Shown piece after piece: positions 24,356-34,580 of a stretch of DNA of 64,000 nt. The position numbers and the translations under genes are program-made. The stretch comes from Lomentospora prolificans. Taxonomy: Eukaryota > Ascomycota > Sordariomycetes > Microascales > Microascaceae. The notes below the pieces were generated by a model. That model was not told the origin of the DNA. It saw nothing but the letters and a program-made list of their open reading frames with translations, and searched no databases. Location of the stretch: contig JARFXM010000003.1 in NCBI GenBank assembly GCA_029532625.1, forward strand, positions 2,294,001-2,358,000. Direction: 5' to 3'. The number at the start of each line of letters is the position of its first letter. Positions within the stretch are counted from its first letter, which is position 1.

Positions 24356-25066
24356 TCATTTCTTAGAGGTTCCAAATCCTGTGAACCCCATCTGCGCCAT
24401 CATGTCGTCCTCGTCATGCTCGCCTTCTATCCGCACATCCTCACCGTAGTCCATCTTGGCCTTGGCCGCCTCCTCCTTCTCAGCCTTCTTCTTCGCTTCC
24501 TGTTCCTTCCTTCTCTTCCGCCTCTCTTCTTGCTCCTTCTCCCTCTCCTTCTCCCTCAACGCCAGTCTATCTTCCAGCGATGTCGCCTTCTCCGATTCCA
24601 TATCCTTCCTCTTCTGCACATGCCATAATATCCTCTCTCTGACCTGTTCTACAGTGGCCCGCTGTACTTTGCCCGTATGGCCCGTCGCAATCAGATGTTG
24701 CATCGTATTCAGGTGATCGATGAATTGCTTATTATCCTTGAAGGTAAGGTCACAGGCCTCACAGTAGAAACCCGCACCCCTACCACGCTTCCCCGTTGTG
24801 GAGCCCGCGGGCACTAGCTGGACTTTGCCCACGCGATCGCTCACATCGAGAGCTGCCTTTCGCGCAGATATGAGGGCCTCGTTACCAGTCGGTTGCCGCA
24901 CGTATTTCTTCCCAGCTAAGCGGGCTTCGTATCTAGCTTTGGCTTCCTCGCGCTCTTGGGCTTCCTTTTCCTTTGCGCGGGCGACATACTCTTCCGGGTC
25001 GTACTTTTTACGGAAGTCGGTGTCGCCAGCCGGCGCGCCGTACGCACCACCGCTTTTGGATGACAT
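24356..25066 (-). CDS. SNU23: Tri-snRNP zinc-finger protein Snu23 (ZMAT2 homologue)
   Basis: Single exon, 236 residues. Snu23 is a component of the U4/U6.U5 tri-snRNP that enters the spliceosome with the B complex and leaves on activation. The N-terminus FRKKYDPEEYVARAKEKE and the block after it are conserved in the family. A matrin-type C2H2 finger is visible with ligands Cys102, Cys105, His118 and His124 (YCEACDLTFKDNKQFIDHLNTMQHL spans residues 101-125). The remaining 110 residues form a charged Lys/Glu/Arg-rich helix followed by an acidic stretch and the conserved MAQMGFTGFGTSKK end. Its start lies 405 bases from the DPH5 start on the other strand, so the two may share a promoter region. 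Confidence 0.93.
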   Translation of the reverse strand: MSSKSGGAYGAPAGDTDFRKKYDPEEYVARAKEKEAQEREEAKARYEARLAGKKYVRQPTGNEALISARKAALDVSDRVGKVQLVPAGSTTGKRGRGAGFYCEACDLTFKDNKQFIDHLNTMQHLIATGHTGKVQRATVEQVRERILWHVQKRKDMESEKATSLEDRLALREKEREKEQEERRKRRKEQEAKKKAEKEEAAKAKMDYGEDVRIEGEHDEDDMMAQMGFTGFGTSKK

Positions 25067-25470
25067 GGTGGCGACGTGTTTCTAACGCTTTATCGAGGAT
25101 GCAAGCCGCTGGTATGGTAGTGGATCAGTTGAAAGATTGACAAGCTCGGCTGTGTGGGGACGTGGACTGGAAGGTCTTTTTCTGCTTGATGAGGTTGGGT
25201 GGTTGAGGTTAGATCCATGGTTTCGGCGAGCTTTTGTTTTCTCAAAGCTCAGGCGCTGTCACACAGCACCCTACAGGGGTGTCCCTAGTTGTCATCGCGG
25301 GGTACGTGGGGCGGGCATTCAGCATCGTCGCTCTGCCAAAATTTCCTTGAACCCCGCCAGTATCGCGAAAGGCCTGGACATTCATTTTTTTGTTCGAGTC
25401 GCATCCAATTCTTCCTCAGGTACAACGTTGGAAATAACCGTCCCCGTTGACTTCTAAAACCGCCCTCGTG
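25067..25470. other. Divergent promoter region of SNU23 and DPH5
   Basis: About 400 bases separate the two start codons. No extra gene is visible, and both promoters must lie here. Confidence 0.6.
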
Positions 25471-26488
25471 ATGTTGTACCTCGTTGGTCTAGGTTTAGGT
25501 GATGAGACCGACATCACACTGAAGGGTCTCGAAGTCGTCAAGAAGTCTGCGCGAGTCTACCTAGAGGCGTATACCAGCATTCTTCTCGTCGACAAGTCCA
25601 TCTTGGTGCGCCTTCCCGCCAAGCTGATTACAGCAACAATCATATACATTGACTAGACTAACGCAATGGTCCTACGATAGTAGGAATCCTACTATGGCCG
25701 TGAAGTCATCCTTGCCGACCGCGAGATGGTCGAGTCGAGCAGCGACGAAATTCTCGAAGGCGCTGACGCCGTAGACGTCGCATTCCTCGTTGTCGGAGAC
25801 CCATTCGGGTAGGTTCGCATCAGATTCTCTTTGAACTCCTCTTTGCTTGCTCTTGCGCGACTAGTAGCTAACATTTCTATCCAGTGCCACCACTCACACC
25901 GACCTTGTCATCCGCGCCCGCGAAAAGGGCATCCCCGTCCGTACCGTTCCCAACGCTTCGATCCTCTCAGCCATTGGCGCTGCCGGCCTACAGCTTTATC
26001 ACTTTGGCCAAACCGTGTCCATGGTCTTCTTTACAGATAACTGGCGCCCGGCCTCCTTCTACGACCGGATACGCGAGAACCGCTCTATCGGACTACACAC
26101 GCTCGTCCTGCTCGACATCAAGGTCAAGGAGCAGAGCATGGAGAATCTTGCGAGGGGAAGGAAAATCTACGAGCCTCCGAGGTACATGACTGTTGGCCAG
26201 TGCGCTCAGCAGATGCTGGAGATTGAGGAGGAGAAGAAAGAGGGCGTGTACGGGCCCGAGAGTCTCGCAGTTGGAGCGGCGAGGGTGGGTGGCGAGACGG
26301 AAAAGTTTGTAGCAGGAACGCTGAAGGAGCTTTGCGATGCTGACGAGATCCTTGGAGGGCCGCTACATAGTCTTATCCTTCTAGGAACCGGCACGCACGA
26401 ACTTGAGCACGAGTATGTGAGGGAGTTTGCGCTAGATAAGGAAAACTGGGATAGAATCTGGGCCGAGAACTACCAGACCAAGAAATAA
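25471..26488 (+). CDS. DPH5: Diphthine methyl ester synthase Dph5
   Basis: Exons 25471-25605, 25684-25808 and 25885-26488, 287 residues. It methylates the modified histidine of translation elongation factor 2 with S-adenosylmethionine, in the second stage of diphthamide synthesis. Conserved blocks follow in order: [19 protein letters not shown] at the N-terminus, [44 protein letters not shown] (SAM site, assembled across intron 2), [21 protein letters not shown] and the C-terminal PLHSLILLG. The length matches the family. The first intron has the less usual donor GTGCGC and acceptor GTAG at 25683. An acceptor three bases earlier would put a stop in frame. It is convergent with the BLI-3-like gene. 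Confidence 0.96.
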
Positions 26489-26773
26489 CCGGTAGGTATG
26501 GAGGAAAATACACGATTCTAATTATTATCGTTTTCGTGTTTTTTGGCGCCCGCGTCTGCACTGAGCTTGATATCTTTTGATCTCCATTGAGAGAACATTG
26601 CGCTCACCAGTAAAATTTATGTCAAATTAAAGGTTAGGTTGTATTTGTGTTGCATTACCATTGATGTATCCCCTCGAGGGTCTTTTTTTTTCTCTTCTCT
26701 CATTTTCTTTTTTTTTTCCTTTTCTTTTTTTTTTTTTTTTTTTTTTTTAACAATATCGAACCCTTTCCGTACC
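26489..26773. other. 3' intergenic region with long pyrimidine tract
   Basis: Separates the convergent DPH5 and BLI-3-like genes. Positions 26681-26748 are almost pure pyrimidine and end in a run of 24 T. Confidence 0.7.
26725..26748. repeat. Poly(T) tract, 24 nt
   Basis: Uninterrupted run of T just downstream of the BLI-3-like stop codon (that gene reads leftward from 27486 to 26774), so it is a poly(A) run in that gene's 3' flank. Confidence 0.9.
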
Positions 26774-27486
26774 TTAAGCAGCAGTGGTCCCGGACCTCCA
26801 TGCCTTGATCTCAGGATCCGTAATCTCAGTCAACTTAGACACATGAGCCGGCTGCCCCGTCACGGCTCCATGAACCACCTCAGCCGCGCGACTAAACAAA
26901 TTCTTACCAGACAGCGAGTACGTCGCTGTATCCATCTTGACCCGGATGAGGCCCAACCGAGGATCGGACGCGGAGCCGTCATGCTTCCCATCGCCGAGAT
27001 CACCGAGCCAGGCTTTAAGCACGGGGTTGTAGTAACGCTCGATGACGGCGCGGTCCGTCACGATGACGGCGGAGCCAGCGATGGACGCCCACTCGCCTGA
27101 GGCATTGACAAAAGAAACGTTTACGTGAGGGTCGACACTAAGCTCTTCAACCTTGTGAGAAGAGGTATTAGTGAAGAAGAGGAGGTCTGTGCCGTTGGAA
27201 TCCTGGGGGGAGGGGGCAAATTTCAGTTAGCTAGTCGCACGATAGCTCGTTCAAGATATAAATGTAGACGTACAGTGGCAGAGAGTTCCATGCAACGAGA
27301 GGCGAGCAGCCCATTGTTGGAGTCTCTTGTCGTGAGCATGCCGTACTTGCACCGCTCGATAAAATGGAGGAGACTTCCCATCTTCTCTTTGAGCGGCGCG
27401 TCGGTGTGGTTCTCGGCCGTGTACGGGTCGGCGGGCTTGTTGCCGATCATGTTGTTGTTGGGGTTATGTGATAGCGTAGAAGTCAT
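26774..27486 (-). CDS. bli-3: BLI-3-like pyridoxamine-phosphate-oxidase-fold (flavin-binding split barrel) protein
   Basis: Exons 27486-27274 and 27202-26774, 213 residues. The family shares the split-barrel fold of pyridoxamine 5'-phosphate oxidase and bacterial general stress protein 26. Neurospora bli-3 is induced by blue light, but its reaction is unknown. Conserved blocks are KPADPYTAEN, CKYGMLTTRDSNNGLLASRCMEL, DLLFFTNTSSHKVEEL, VNVSFVNASGEWASIAG and KAWLGDLGDGKHDG. The last block is the most specific for the BLI-3 group. The single 71-nt intron has a C-rich acceptor. A TATA-like sequence (27511-27520) lies 25-35 bases upstream of the ATG, and AGATAA motifs (27525-27530 on the gene strand and 27557-27562 on the plus strand) could bind GATA factors. 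That last point is inference only. Confidence 0.9.
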
Positions 27487-28200
27487 CTTAAAATATATCC
27501 TCTGAATTTCTTTATAAATAGATTTATCTTTGAAGGATTTTTTAAGTCAAGAATATAGATAAGAGTTGACAGAAGCATCTGGTAGATATATATATTTCAT
27601 CCCGCTCCCTCGTTCGCAAGGCCGATATCACGTTGAGCCTCAACGGAGCAATCATGACGTCAAAACAACGCCTTGTGAGTTCGGTCACCCATTTGATACA
27701 TGGTAGTTTCTACCAAACTGGTGACAGATGACGCTGATGAGCATCCGATGGCATTTTTCCACCATCTCCCTTTTTTGCTGCTTGATTATTTAGTTGGTAT
27801 CCATCTTCAATCGTAAGCCATGGAGTCGCCACGGTAGTGAAGCGCCTCGCGCGATTCGTGCGAGCTTAGTAGCTTGGTGTTCGGGGGCGAGAGATGTACC
27901 ACGGTTGTTGAGCCACAACGATGACTTTCTATAGCCTTGAGCGGCTCCGGAATTAACGGGGACGAAAAAGCTCGTCCTAAGTATTGCTTGCGCACGCTAC
28001 TGTTTATTCTTGGGGCTTGCTAAAGTAGGGAGACGAGGAGGGACCCAAAATTGGATCAACGACGACACACGGGTGTAGAGACTCTTTGTTGCGGTGGGCC
28101 TCACTTTATGATTATTTCCTACTATAAAGAGTTCTAATTTGTATGGCTTCTCAGCCCCGCCCAAATTATTCTTAGCAAGAGCTTCTGATGGCACCGATCA
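27487..28200. other. Intergenic region upstream of the BLI-3-like gene
   Basis: AT-rich, with a TATA-like element and GATA motifs in the first 80 bases. No gene seen between it and the end of the CoA-binding gene. Confidence 0.55.
27511..27520 (-). promoter_or_regulatory. TATA-like element of the BLI-3-like gene
   Basis: TTTATAAATA reads as TATTTATAAA on the gene strand, 25-34 bases before the start codon. The position is close for a leader, so this is a weak call. Confidence 0.3.
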
Positions 28201-28836
28201 TCATAGCTTTCCAACACTCTTGAGTGCCTTGTCCCCATCAACAAGAACACACCATCCCTCATGACCTCGGCCTCCATCACCAGCTACTACCGCCTTAAAC
28301 GCAGGGTCGTCCTGCGCAAAGCGCAGCACCTCGTCATTGAAACTTCCAGGTTGAAGCCAGACAGCGGGGACACCGAGCTTCTTAGCGTCGTGCAAAACTT
28401 GTAGTGTGGCAGCGGGAGGCGTGACGATGGACAAGGCTGTCTCGCCAGGCGAGGGGAGAGCAGAGATATTGGGTAGCGCGGAGAAGGGCTCGGCGCGGCT
28501 GGCGAGGGTGATGGTGCCAGCAGTGGGGTTGATCGGGGTTACGGGGAGGTTGCGCTCGTGATACCAATTGAAAACTATAAGACAGGAGAAGGTGATAGTT
28601 AGTAAAGTATATCTTGATGTCAGGAGACCACGGCGGCCGCCGACCACACGATAGCGAGGAACGGATGGGCCCCAAGGTGATCGTTCCTACGTAGGCGAAG
28701 AGCAGAGGTATATGTGGGCGGGTGGAATGCGCTACTTACTGATGTTTCCGTATTTGGCGGGGTTTGAGCTTGCGCCGACGACGGCAAAGGCGGGGAAGGA
28801 AAAGAAAGTCCTCGCGGCTGCTTCGGTGCCCACCAT
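28201..28836 (-). CDS. Small CoA-binding Rossmann-fold protein (YccU-like)
   Basis: Exons 28836-28740 and 28574-28201, 156 residues. It belongs to the CoA_binding_2 family, related to the CoA-binding domain of succinyl-CoA synthetase alpha subunit. No reaction is established for the stand-alone proteins. The N-terminal nucleotide loop is FAVVGASSNPAKYGN, followed across the intron by FNWYHERNLPVTPINPTAG. Further conserved blocks are ALSIVTPPAATLQVLHDAKKLGVPAVWLQPGS and the C-terminal CVLVDGDKAL. The 165-nt intron is long for this window. The splice is supported because it joins the Rossmann loop to the next strand in frame. The gene is divergent from the methyltransferase gene. Confidence 0.88.
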
Positions 28837-29261
28837 GATTGCGACGGAGGTTGGGACTATGCGGAACTACTAAAAGTGTACAGGAGTCAAAGAAGAGCCC
28901 GTATCGGGGATCGTATCGGGGATCGGAACCTGGGGAAGCTGGGATACGGCTGGCAGAAGGAATGGACAGGCAAATAATAGAGCTTGATGATGCAATCTAG
29001 TGGGGGTCGTTTTCTGGTCCAGTTTAGTCTTGGTGGTTGGATTGGCTTGATTGAACATGTTGGATCAAATCGGTTTGCGACTACCGCGGCTGTTTCGGGA
29101 ATCCGGATTGCTGCCGAGCGAGCTACACTGGAGAGGGTGGGATGGGCATGAAGAAAGGTTACTGTTTTTGCTGCCCAGCTTCCAATCTTAGTGACAATTG
29201 TTGTCTATGTCCAATTGGTTTTTTTTTACACTCAAGTGGAAGCTCGCATAACAATTGGACA
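28837..29261. other. Divergent promoter region with 12-bp tandem repeat
   Basis: Separates the CoA-binding and methyltransferase genes. CGTATCGGGGAT occurs twice in tandem at 28900-28911 and 28912-28923. No gene seen. Confidence 0.6.
28900..28923. repeat. Two tandem copies of a 12-bp unit
   Basis: CGTATCGGGGAT repeated without gap or mismatch, about 65 bases upstream of the CoA-binding gene. It contains CGGGG, the type of core bound by C2H2 stress factors, but binding is not shown. Confidence 0.85.
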
Positions 29262-30265
29262 ATGTCAATATTTGGGTAACCGAAGCTGTCCTTCCCACTT
29301 AGTCTCGCATCATCCTGCTAATACGAGTGTTTAGACGTACAACCTATTCGGCTGCTAGTTACGCGGCATTCAGGCCATCGTATCCCGCCTCTCTCTTCAG
29401 CCGAGTCCTGGCATTCCATGACAAGGGAGCTTCTTCGCGCTCAACGTCTGACCTAGGGACACTGCTCGACTTAGGCTGCGGCCATGGTCTGATATCTCGG
29501 GCCTTGGGCCCTCACTTTCGCCGTGTGATCGGTGTCGACCCCAGCGCCGGCATGGTTGAGCAGGCCCGGTCCATGACGGCCGGAAAGGCAAACAATATCG
29601 AATTCAGACAAGGGAGAGCTGAGGAGTTACCGTTTCTCGGTGACGGTGAAGTTGACATGGTTGTCGTAGGACAAGCGGCGCACTGGTTTGACCTGGACAA
29701 ACTCTGGCCAGAACTTGCACGGGTTGTCAAGAAAGGAGGCACTTTAGCATTTTGGGGATACAAGGACAACATCATCGTGGGCCAACCAGAAGCCACCAAG
29801 ATTTACGACGACTTTACGTATAGTACGGAGGAAGTAGCTCCCGGGATGGAGAGTATGAACGCCTACTGGGAGAAGCCGGGGAGAGACCTAATCCGGGATT
29901 CCCTGAGGGTAGTTGAGCCGCCCCCAGCTGAGTGGGAGACAGAGGTAAGGGACATCTACGAGCCGGACAGAGCGACGTGCACGGTGGGCGAAGGAGAAGA
30001 GGATGCAGCGTGGCTACGGCGAGACATGAACCTTGGGCAATTCGAAGGATATGTTCGGTCATTCAGCGCGTACGTAGGTTGGAGAGATAATCACCCTGAA
30101 GCGAGGAGTCGAGCCAATGGAGGCAACGGCGATGTTGTGGATGTCATGTTTGATCGAATCCTCGACGTTGTCCCTGAATGGAAGGCAAAAGGGGCAGAAG
30201 GATGGAGGGAGGTGGAAATCGAAGCTGTTTGGGGAACAGTCTTGATCATGGCTCGCAGGAGGTGA
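29262..30265 (+). CDS. Class I SAM-dependent methyltransferase (Tmt1/Crg1-like)
   Basis: The coding region is 29262-29275 joined to 29335-30265, 314 residues. The first exon has only 14 bases (MSIFG), and a 59-nt intron joins it to RTTYSAASYAAFRPSYP, the typical start of this family. The SAM-binding core is visible as LLDLGCGHGLISRALG (motif I, near residues 45-60), VIGVDPSAGMVEQAR (motif post I), VDMVVVGQAAHWFD (motif II) and LARVVKKGGTLAFWGY (motif III). The arrangement matches yeast trans-aconitate methyltransferase Tmt1 and Crg1, but the substrate is not predictable. It probably acts in the cytosol. An unspliced reading would have to start at a GTG, so the tiny exon is preferred. Confidence 0.9.
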
Positions 30266-31205
30266 TGGGTGGAAAGCCGAGTTTTGATGAACAAGAATAA
30301 ACATAGTGCAATATGAGTTGGAAACGAAGCGTGACCCAATAAAGTGCTTGCGTCCGGCATTTGACTACCCCTTGTTTGGTGCTGTTTTGATGGCACAGCC
30401 TGGCGGTTGCCCGGTTACCAACCATGCCGACCGGTGGCCCCTCTCGAAGCTTGGATCCCGCGCACTATTTTATCCACGCGCATAATTGGAGGGATATGGC
30501 GGTGTATTATGGCCTGGGATGCCCGTATTAATATTGGTCTTTGCTTTGACATTTAATCCCTGAGATTAGAAAGGCCTTGCTTGACGGACCCTCTTTCTTC
30601 TCCTGGACAATCTCTTCCTCTAAATTCAAACATCGTCTCTTCTTCAAACTCGACATATAGAAAACCGCCTTTCCGTCGTGTCTTACTTTCGTGGCCGTCC
30701 TTCTAAACACCCGCCCATCTATTTCCGAGACTATCCCACACTTGTCACAATGGTGAGTTTCAAGCCTGTCCCATTGCATTAGCTGTGTTTACAGTGGAGG
30801 CTGTTGCCCGGATATACCACCATCAACGTAAACAATGAGCCTGAGTGGGCAAAGATGCCCGCTTTTCTCAAATTTTAGTGCCTCTTGCGCCTGAGTCCGT
30901 CGCTCTCGCTGCCACTTCAACTTTGTGGTTTCCTTGCTACTTGCCCACGGAATCAAGGCTGCTTTGCCTCCAAGTCGTTTCCATCCTCCATAAACAGACT
31001 GCATGACCCGTACTTGGGAGTCCTTGAAGCCAAGTGATCCCGTCCGAAAAGAATCGAAGAGGGAAAAAACGCAAAAAGCCATTCTACCTTTGTTTTCTCT
31101 ACCACCGCTTTTTTCACCGTCTCCTTGTCCCTGCCACCAGCGCTAGCGACGAGTTCGACAAGCGAGCCGAATACATAAGAGTGCCGACATTTTACTGCCA
31201 TCACC
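30266..31205. other. Intergenic and leader region upstream of CDC4
   Basis: The right half is probably transcribed leader or intron of the CDC4 gene: an ATG in a good context at 30750-30752 is followed directly by GTGAGT. No other gene seen. Confidence 0.55.
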
Positions 31206-31784
31206 ATGTCTAACCAGTTCGATTCGCAGGCTTCGACCAACTACAAGGAGGCTTTTGCCCTGTTCGACAAGCGAGGCACTGGCCGTGTCCCCGTCGAGAG
31301 CCTTGGTGACCTCCTTCGCGCCTGTGGCCAGAACCCCACCCTCTCCGAGATTCGCGACCTCGAGAAGAACGTTGGCGGCGAGTGTACGTGTATCGACATC
31401 CCCCGCTTTTTCTTGCCTATTTTCTGACTCTTTTGCCAATGAAATAGTCGACTTCGAGACCTTCCAGCGAGCCCTCAACCGCCCTGGTGGCTTCCGCGAT
31501 CCGGGTGAGCCCGAGGAATACTGCAGGGGTTTCCAAGTGTTCGATAAAGACATGACGGGTTTCATCGGAGTCGGCCAGCTCAAGTATATCCTCACGAACC
31601 TCGGCGAGAAGATGAGCGAGGAGGAGGTTGATGAGCTCCTCAAGGCTGTCGATACGAGCTCTGGCCAAGTCAACTATACTGGTATGTTTCACCCACCCGG
31701 TCGATCTCGGGAAGCCTTCTTTAAGGATTAAGTAGCTAACTCGAGTGCCTTGCAGAACTCGTACGGACGATCCTCGCCAACTAA
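31206..31784 (+). CDS. cdc4: Myosin essential light chain Cdc4 (EF-hand)
   Basis: Exons 31206-31383, 31448-31681 and 31756-31784 give 146 residues. It binds the IQ motifs of myosin II heavy chain (and probably formins or IQGAP) and is needed for the contractile ring and septation. EF-hand helix-loop-helix units are visible at YKEAFALFDKRGTGRVP and FQVFDKDMTGFIGVGQL, joined by LGDLLRACGQNPTLSEI and RALNRPGGFRDPGEPEEYCRG. These blocks match fission yeast Cdc4 closely, ending in ILAN. Most calcium ligands are incomplete, as usual for light chains. The start is uncertain: instead of the ATG at 31206, an ATG-only exon at 30750-30752 could splice over a 477-nt intron to 31230, giving MASTNYKEAF and 139 residues, closer to the family length. 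Confidence 0.92.
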
Positions 31785-32429
31785 GAGACGAGATCCGAAA
31801 CTTCCCAACGTGTACTCTTTTTGTTCTTCGGCATTGTTTAGTTTGACATGATGACTTGGGCCACCGCGGGTGAGCGCCTCCCGTAGGCGACGCTGTGGTC
31901 CTAGAATGGGATATGATGGATTTGATTTTCTGGCATGGTTGGTCCGGGACGCTGGGTTATTGGCGTTTGCCCATTGAGAGTCTCCTTTTAATAGATTCTA
32001 TATAACACTGTATCGTCTACTGGCTCTCTTGATCTAGTCTACCCGTGCCTGGCTGATCGTAATGCAACTTCATGGGCCCGCTCTGGCTCCGACAACTCCC
32101 GTTGACATGGTATTGAGTTACGAGTTATACTCCGTCTGCGGGGGTGGCACCCTATTGTGGGATGGACCTGCATCGCGAGCGTGGCCCCATCAGCCCGTCT
32201 ATGCTCTCTTGCTTGAAGTGAATAGCTTGTCGACTCCCTTCAGAAGCGCAGGGGTGTTCACATTCTTTGTCTGCATTGATCAGCATCAGCCAATAGAAAC
32301 AGGCTTAGATTTCGAAACGGGCTTACTGAGTTGAATACATCGAAAACCCCTCGTCTTTCCCGAGATTATCCCTTGCTTCGCTAGATTCAAGGTGACATTT
32401 CACTCCACCTGACACTGGTGTCGAGCACC
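31785..32429. other. Intergenic region between CDC4 and the Zn2Cys6 factor
   Basis: 3' region of CDC4 and promoter of the regulator gene. No gene seen. Confidence 0.55.
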
Positions 32430-34397
32430 ATGGCTCGAGCCTGCGAGTCTTGTCGGTCCCTTAAGGTACGGTGCCGCCTGGTGGAAGAATACACAGCTAC
32501 GCCAATCTGCCTAAGATGTCAGTCAACCGGCAAAGAGTGCATTTTCACGGAAGCCCGACGGACGAGGCGCATCAGAACGGATGCGAGGGTGACTGCACTT
32601 GAAAAGCAGATAGAGACTCTCAGCCAGCTTCTACAACAGAGTCATACCTCAACGAGTTCGGACCAAACACCTTCATCAGCTGGTCCGAGGAAGCCGGCTC
32701 ATCCTACGGCGAGGAGTCCGTCGGCCCGGTCTTCGCTCAAGCACGGCGGTGATACTCTCAGCCAATGGCGACCGCCACTTATCGAACTGGGAACCCTCCG
32801 GGCTCACGATCCCGTCACTACTGGTCTCGTCTCTGACCAAGAAGCGGAGTCGCTCTTTCAGCGGTACATTACCGATCTCATGCCCCAACGACCCTTTGTC
32901 ATATTCCCAGAAGGAACGACGGCCGAGTCTGTCCGTCAGAAGAGCGACATCCTATTCCTAGCAGTTGTGGCTGCGTCTGCCACCACCATTCCCGGAACCC
33001 TCGGCGCAGTTCTCAGCGAAGTTGCTCACAAGGCATACGCCGAAGCCGTGATTGTCCGCGGGGAAAAGTCGCTCGAGCTTATCCAGGCCATCCTCGTCAC
33101 GACGAATTGGTACTCTGCCCAGGCCACGTACGCACATCTCAACTTTTACCAATTTATCCACATGGCGGCCATGATGGCCCGAGAGATTGGCCTTGATCAG
33201 CCTGGGGATGCGGGGGACTTGGACGTGCTACTAGAACGTCGACGAACCCTGGTGGCATGTTACGTTTGCTGCTCAAGGTAAAGTTCTAGCATCTGTACAA
33301 GCGTTCGAGGTTGAGTAACGCAAACTAATCAAGTTTAGCTTGTCATGGTCACTGTATAGGCCACAGATGTTCCCATTTACGAGTTACATGGACGAGTGCC
33401 TAGACGCTTTATCGACGAGAGAGAACAGAGCGCTTACCGATTCAGTTCTAGTCGCGTGGGCGAACCTGCAACGGATCATAGACAACTCTGCGCCAACGTT
33501 AGGTTCAAAGTCTCTAGGAACGGAACCTGACCCTTCAGACACAGCCACACAGTTCAGCATCCGAAATTGCTCACGGCAGCTCAAGGAGTGGAGGGACAGT
33601 CTCGATGAGACTATAAGACCCGTTGGTAAGTTTGCTTCGCCTAGCACGATGCCTTAACCTACGGCCATCTAACAACGTACCTAGAACCGTTGCTCATACA
33701 GTACCACGCTCTTCGTTGCATCATCACTGAAAGTAGCCTTTACCTAGAGAATGACCCGACGGATTTCCGGCCTCCTTATTCTCTGGGGAAGCCGAGAGCA
33801 TCTCACCGCCCCTTGACTTCCGCCCACGTTTCATCGGTTGCAGCCTGCCTGAACTCTGCACACGGTCTATTCGATGTTTTCCTGTCTATGCACGCTGCTG
33901 AACTCCAGGCAAGCCCTGTCTATATCTACGCTCGCCTCCTTCACGCCGTTATCATCGTCGTAAAGATAGCCATATCCACAACATTACAAGATGGGCTTCT
34001 GCACAGCGTCATGTCACTTGCTGATACCAAGGCCGAAGCATACCTCCAGAAGATTGTAGGAAAACTCACAGAGACGGCGACCGCCGGCTGTCAATTGGCT
34101 GAGAGGTTTTCAACAATCGTCCAGGCTACGCAGAACTGGGCTGCGACTCTATTCTGTCGTGGTGGACACGCACGGGACATTGATATCGAGACCATCGTGC
34201 CATTGAAGTATCTTGAGATCAACCAAGAAACTTCTCATGGTACTGAGCCTAGTGAGGGAGCCTCACTCTTTACCGACCGGGTTCGAGAAGCGAATCAAGA
34301 TGAACTTTACGAGCCGATTTCCCTGGAGTCTGACTTTGCTGATTTTGATTCTTTTCTAGCTTCCCTATCAGAGCTACCACCCGAGATCGAAGGATGA
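32430..34397 (+). CDS. Zn(II)2Cys6 transcription factor
   Basis: Exons 32430-33277, 33339-33625 and 33685-34397, 615 residues. A fungal binuclear zinc cluster sits at residues 5-37 with spacing C-x2-C-x6-C-x11-C-x2-C-x6-C. A basic linker (RRTRRIRTD) and a short coiled coil (VTALEKQIETLSQLL) for dimerisation follow. The middle part (YITDLMPQRPFVIFPEG, THLNFYQFIHMAAMMAREIGLDQPGD) resembles the fungal-specific transcription factor domain. The acidic C-terminus (SDFADFDSFLASLSELPPEIEG) could be an activation region. It is convergent with the DHA2 exporter, with 183 bases between the stop codons, which makes that gene a candidate target. Target and inducer are unknown. Confidence 0.9.
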
Positions 34398-34580
34398 AAC
34401 AATAAACTTCAGCCAAGATGTGGAATAGGTGAACTAAACATAGAGCCGGCGAGAAAGTACACTGATGAACTAACTAATTTTCCGTGCTATGTACAATTCA
34501 ACAACCCTCGTGTGTATGCAGTGACCTAGGCGCATATTCAATTATTTCGCGTGGCAATAAAACAGCTGAACATGCACACG

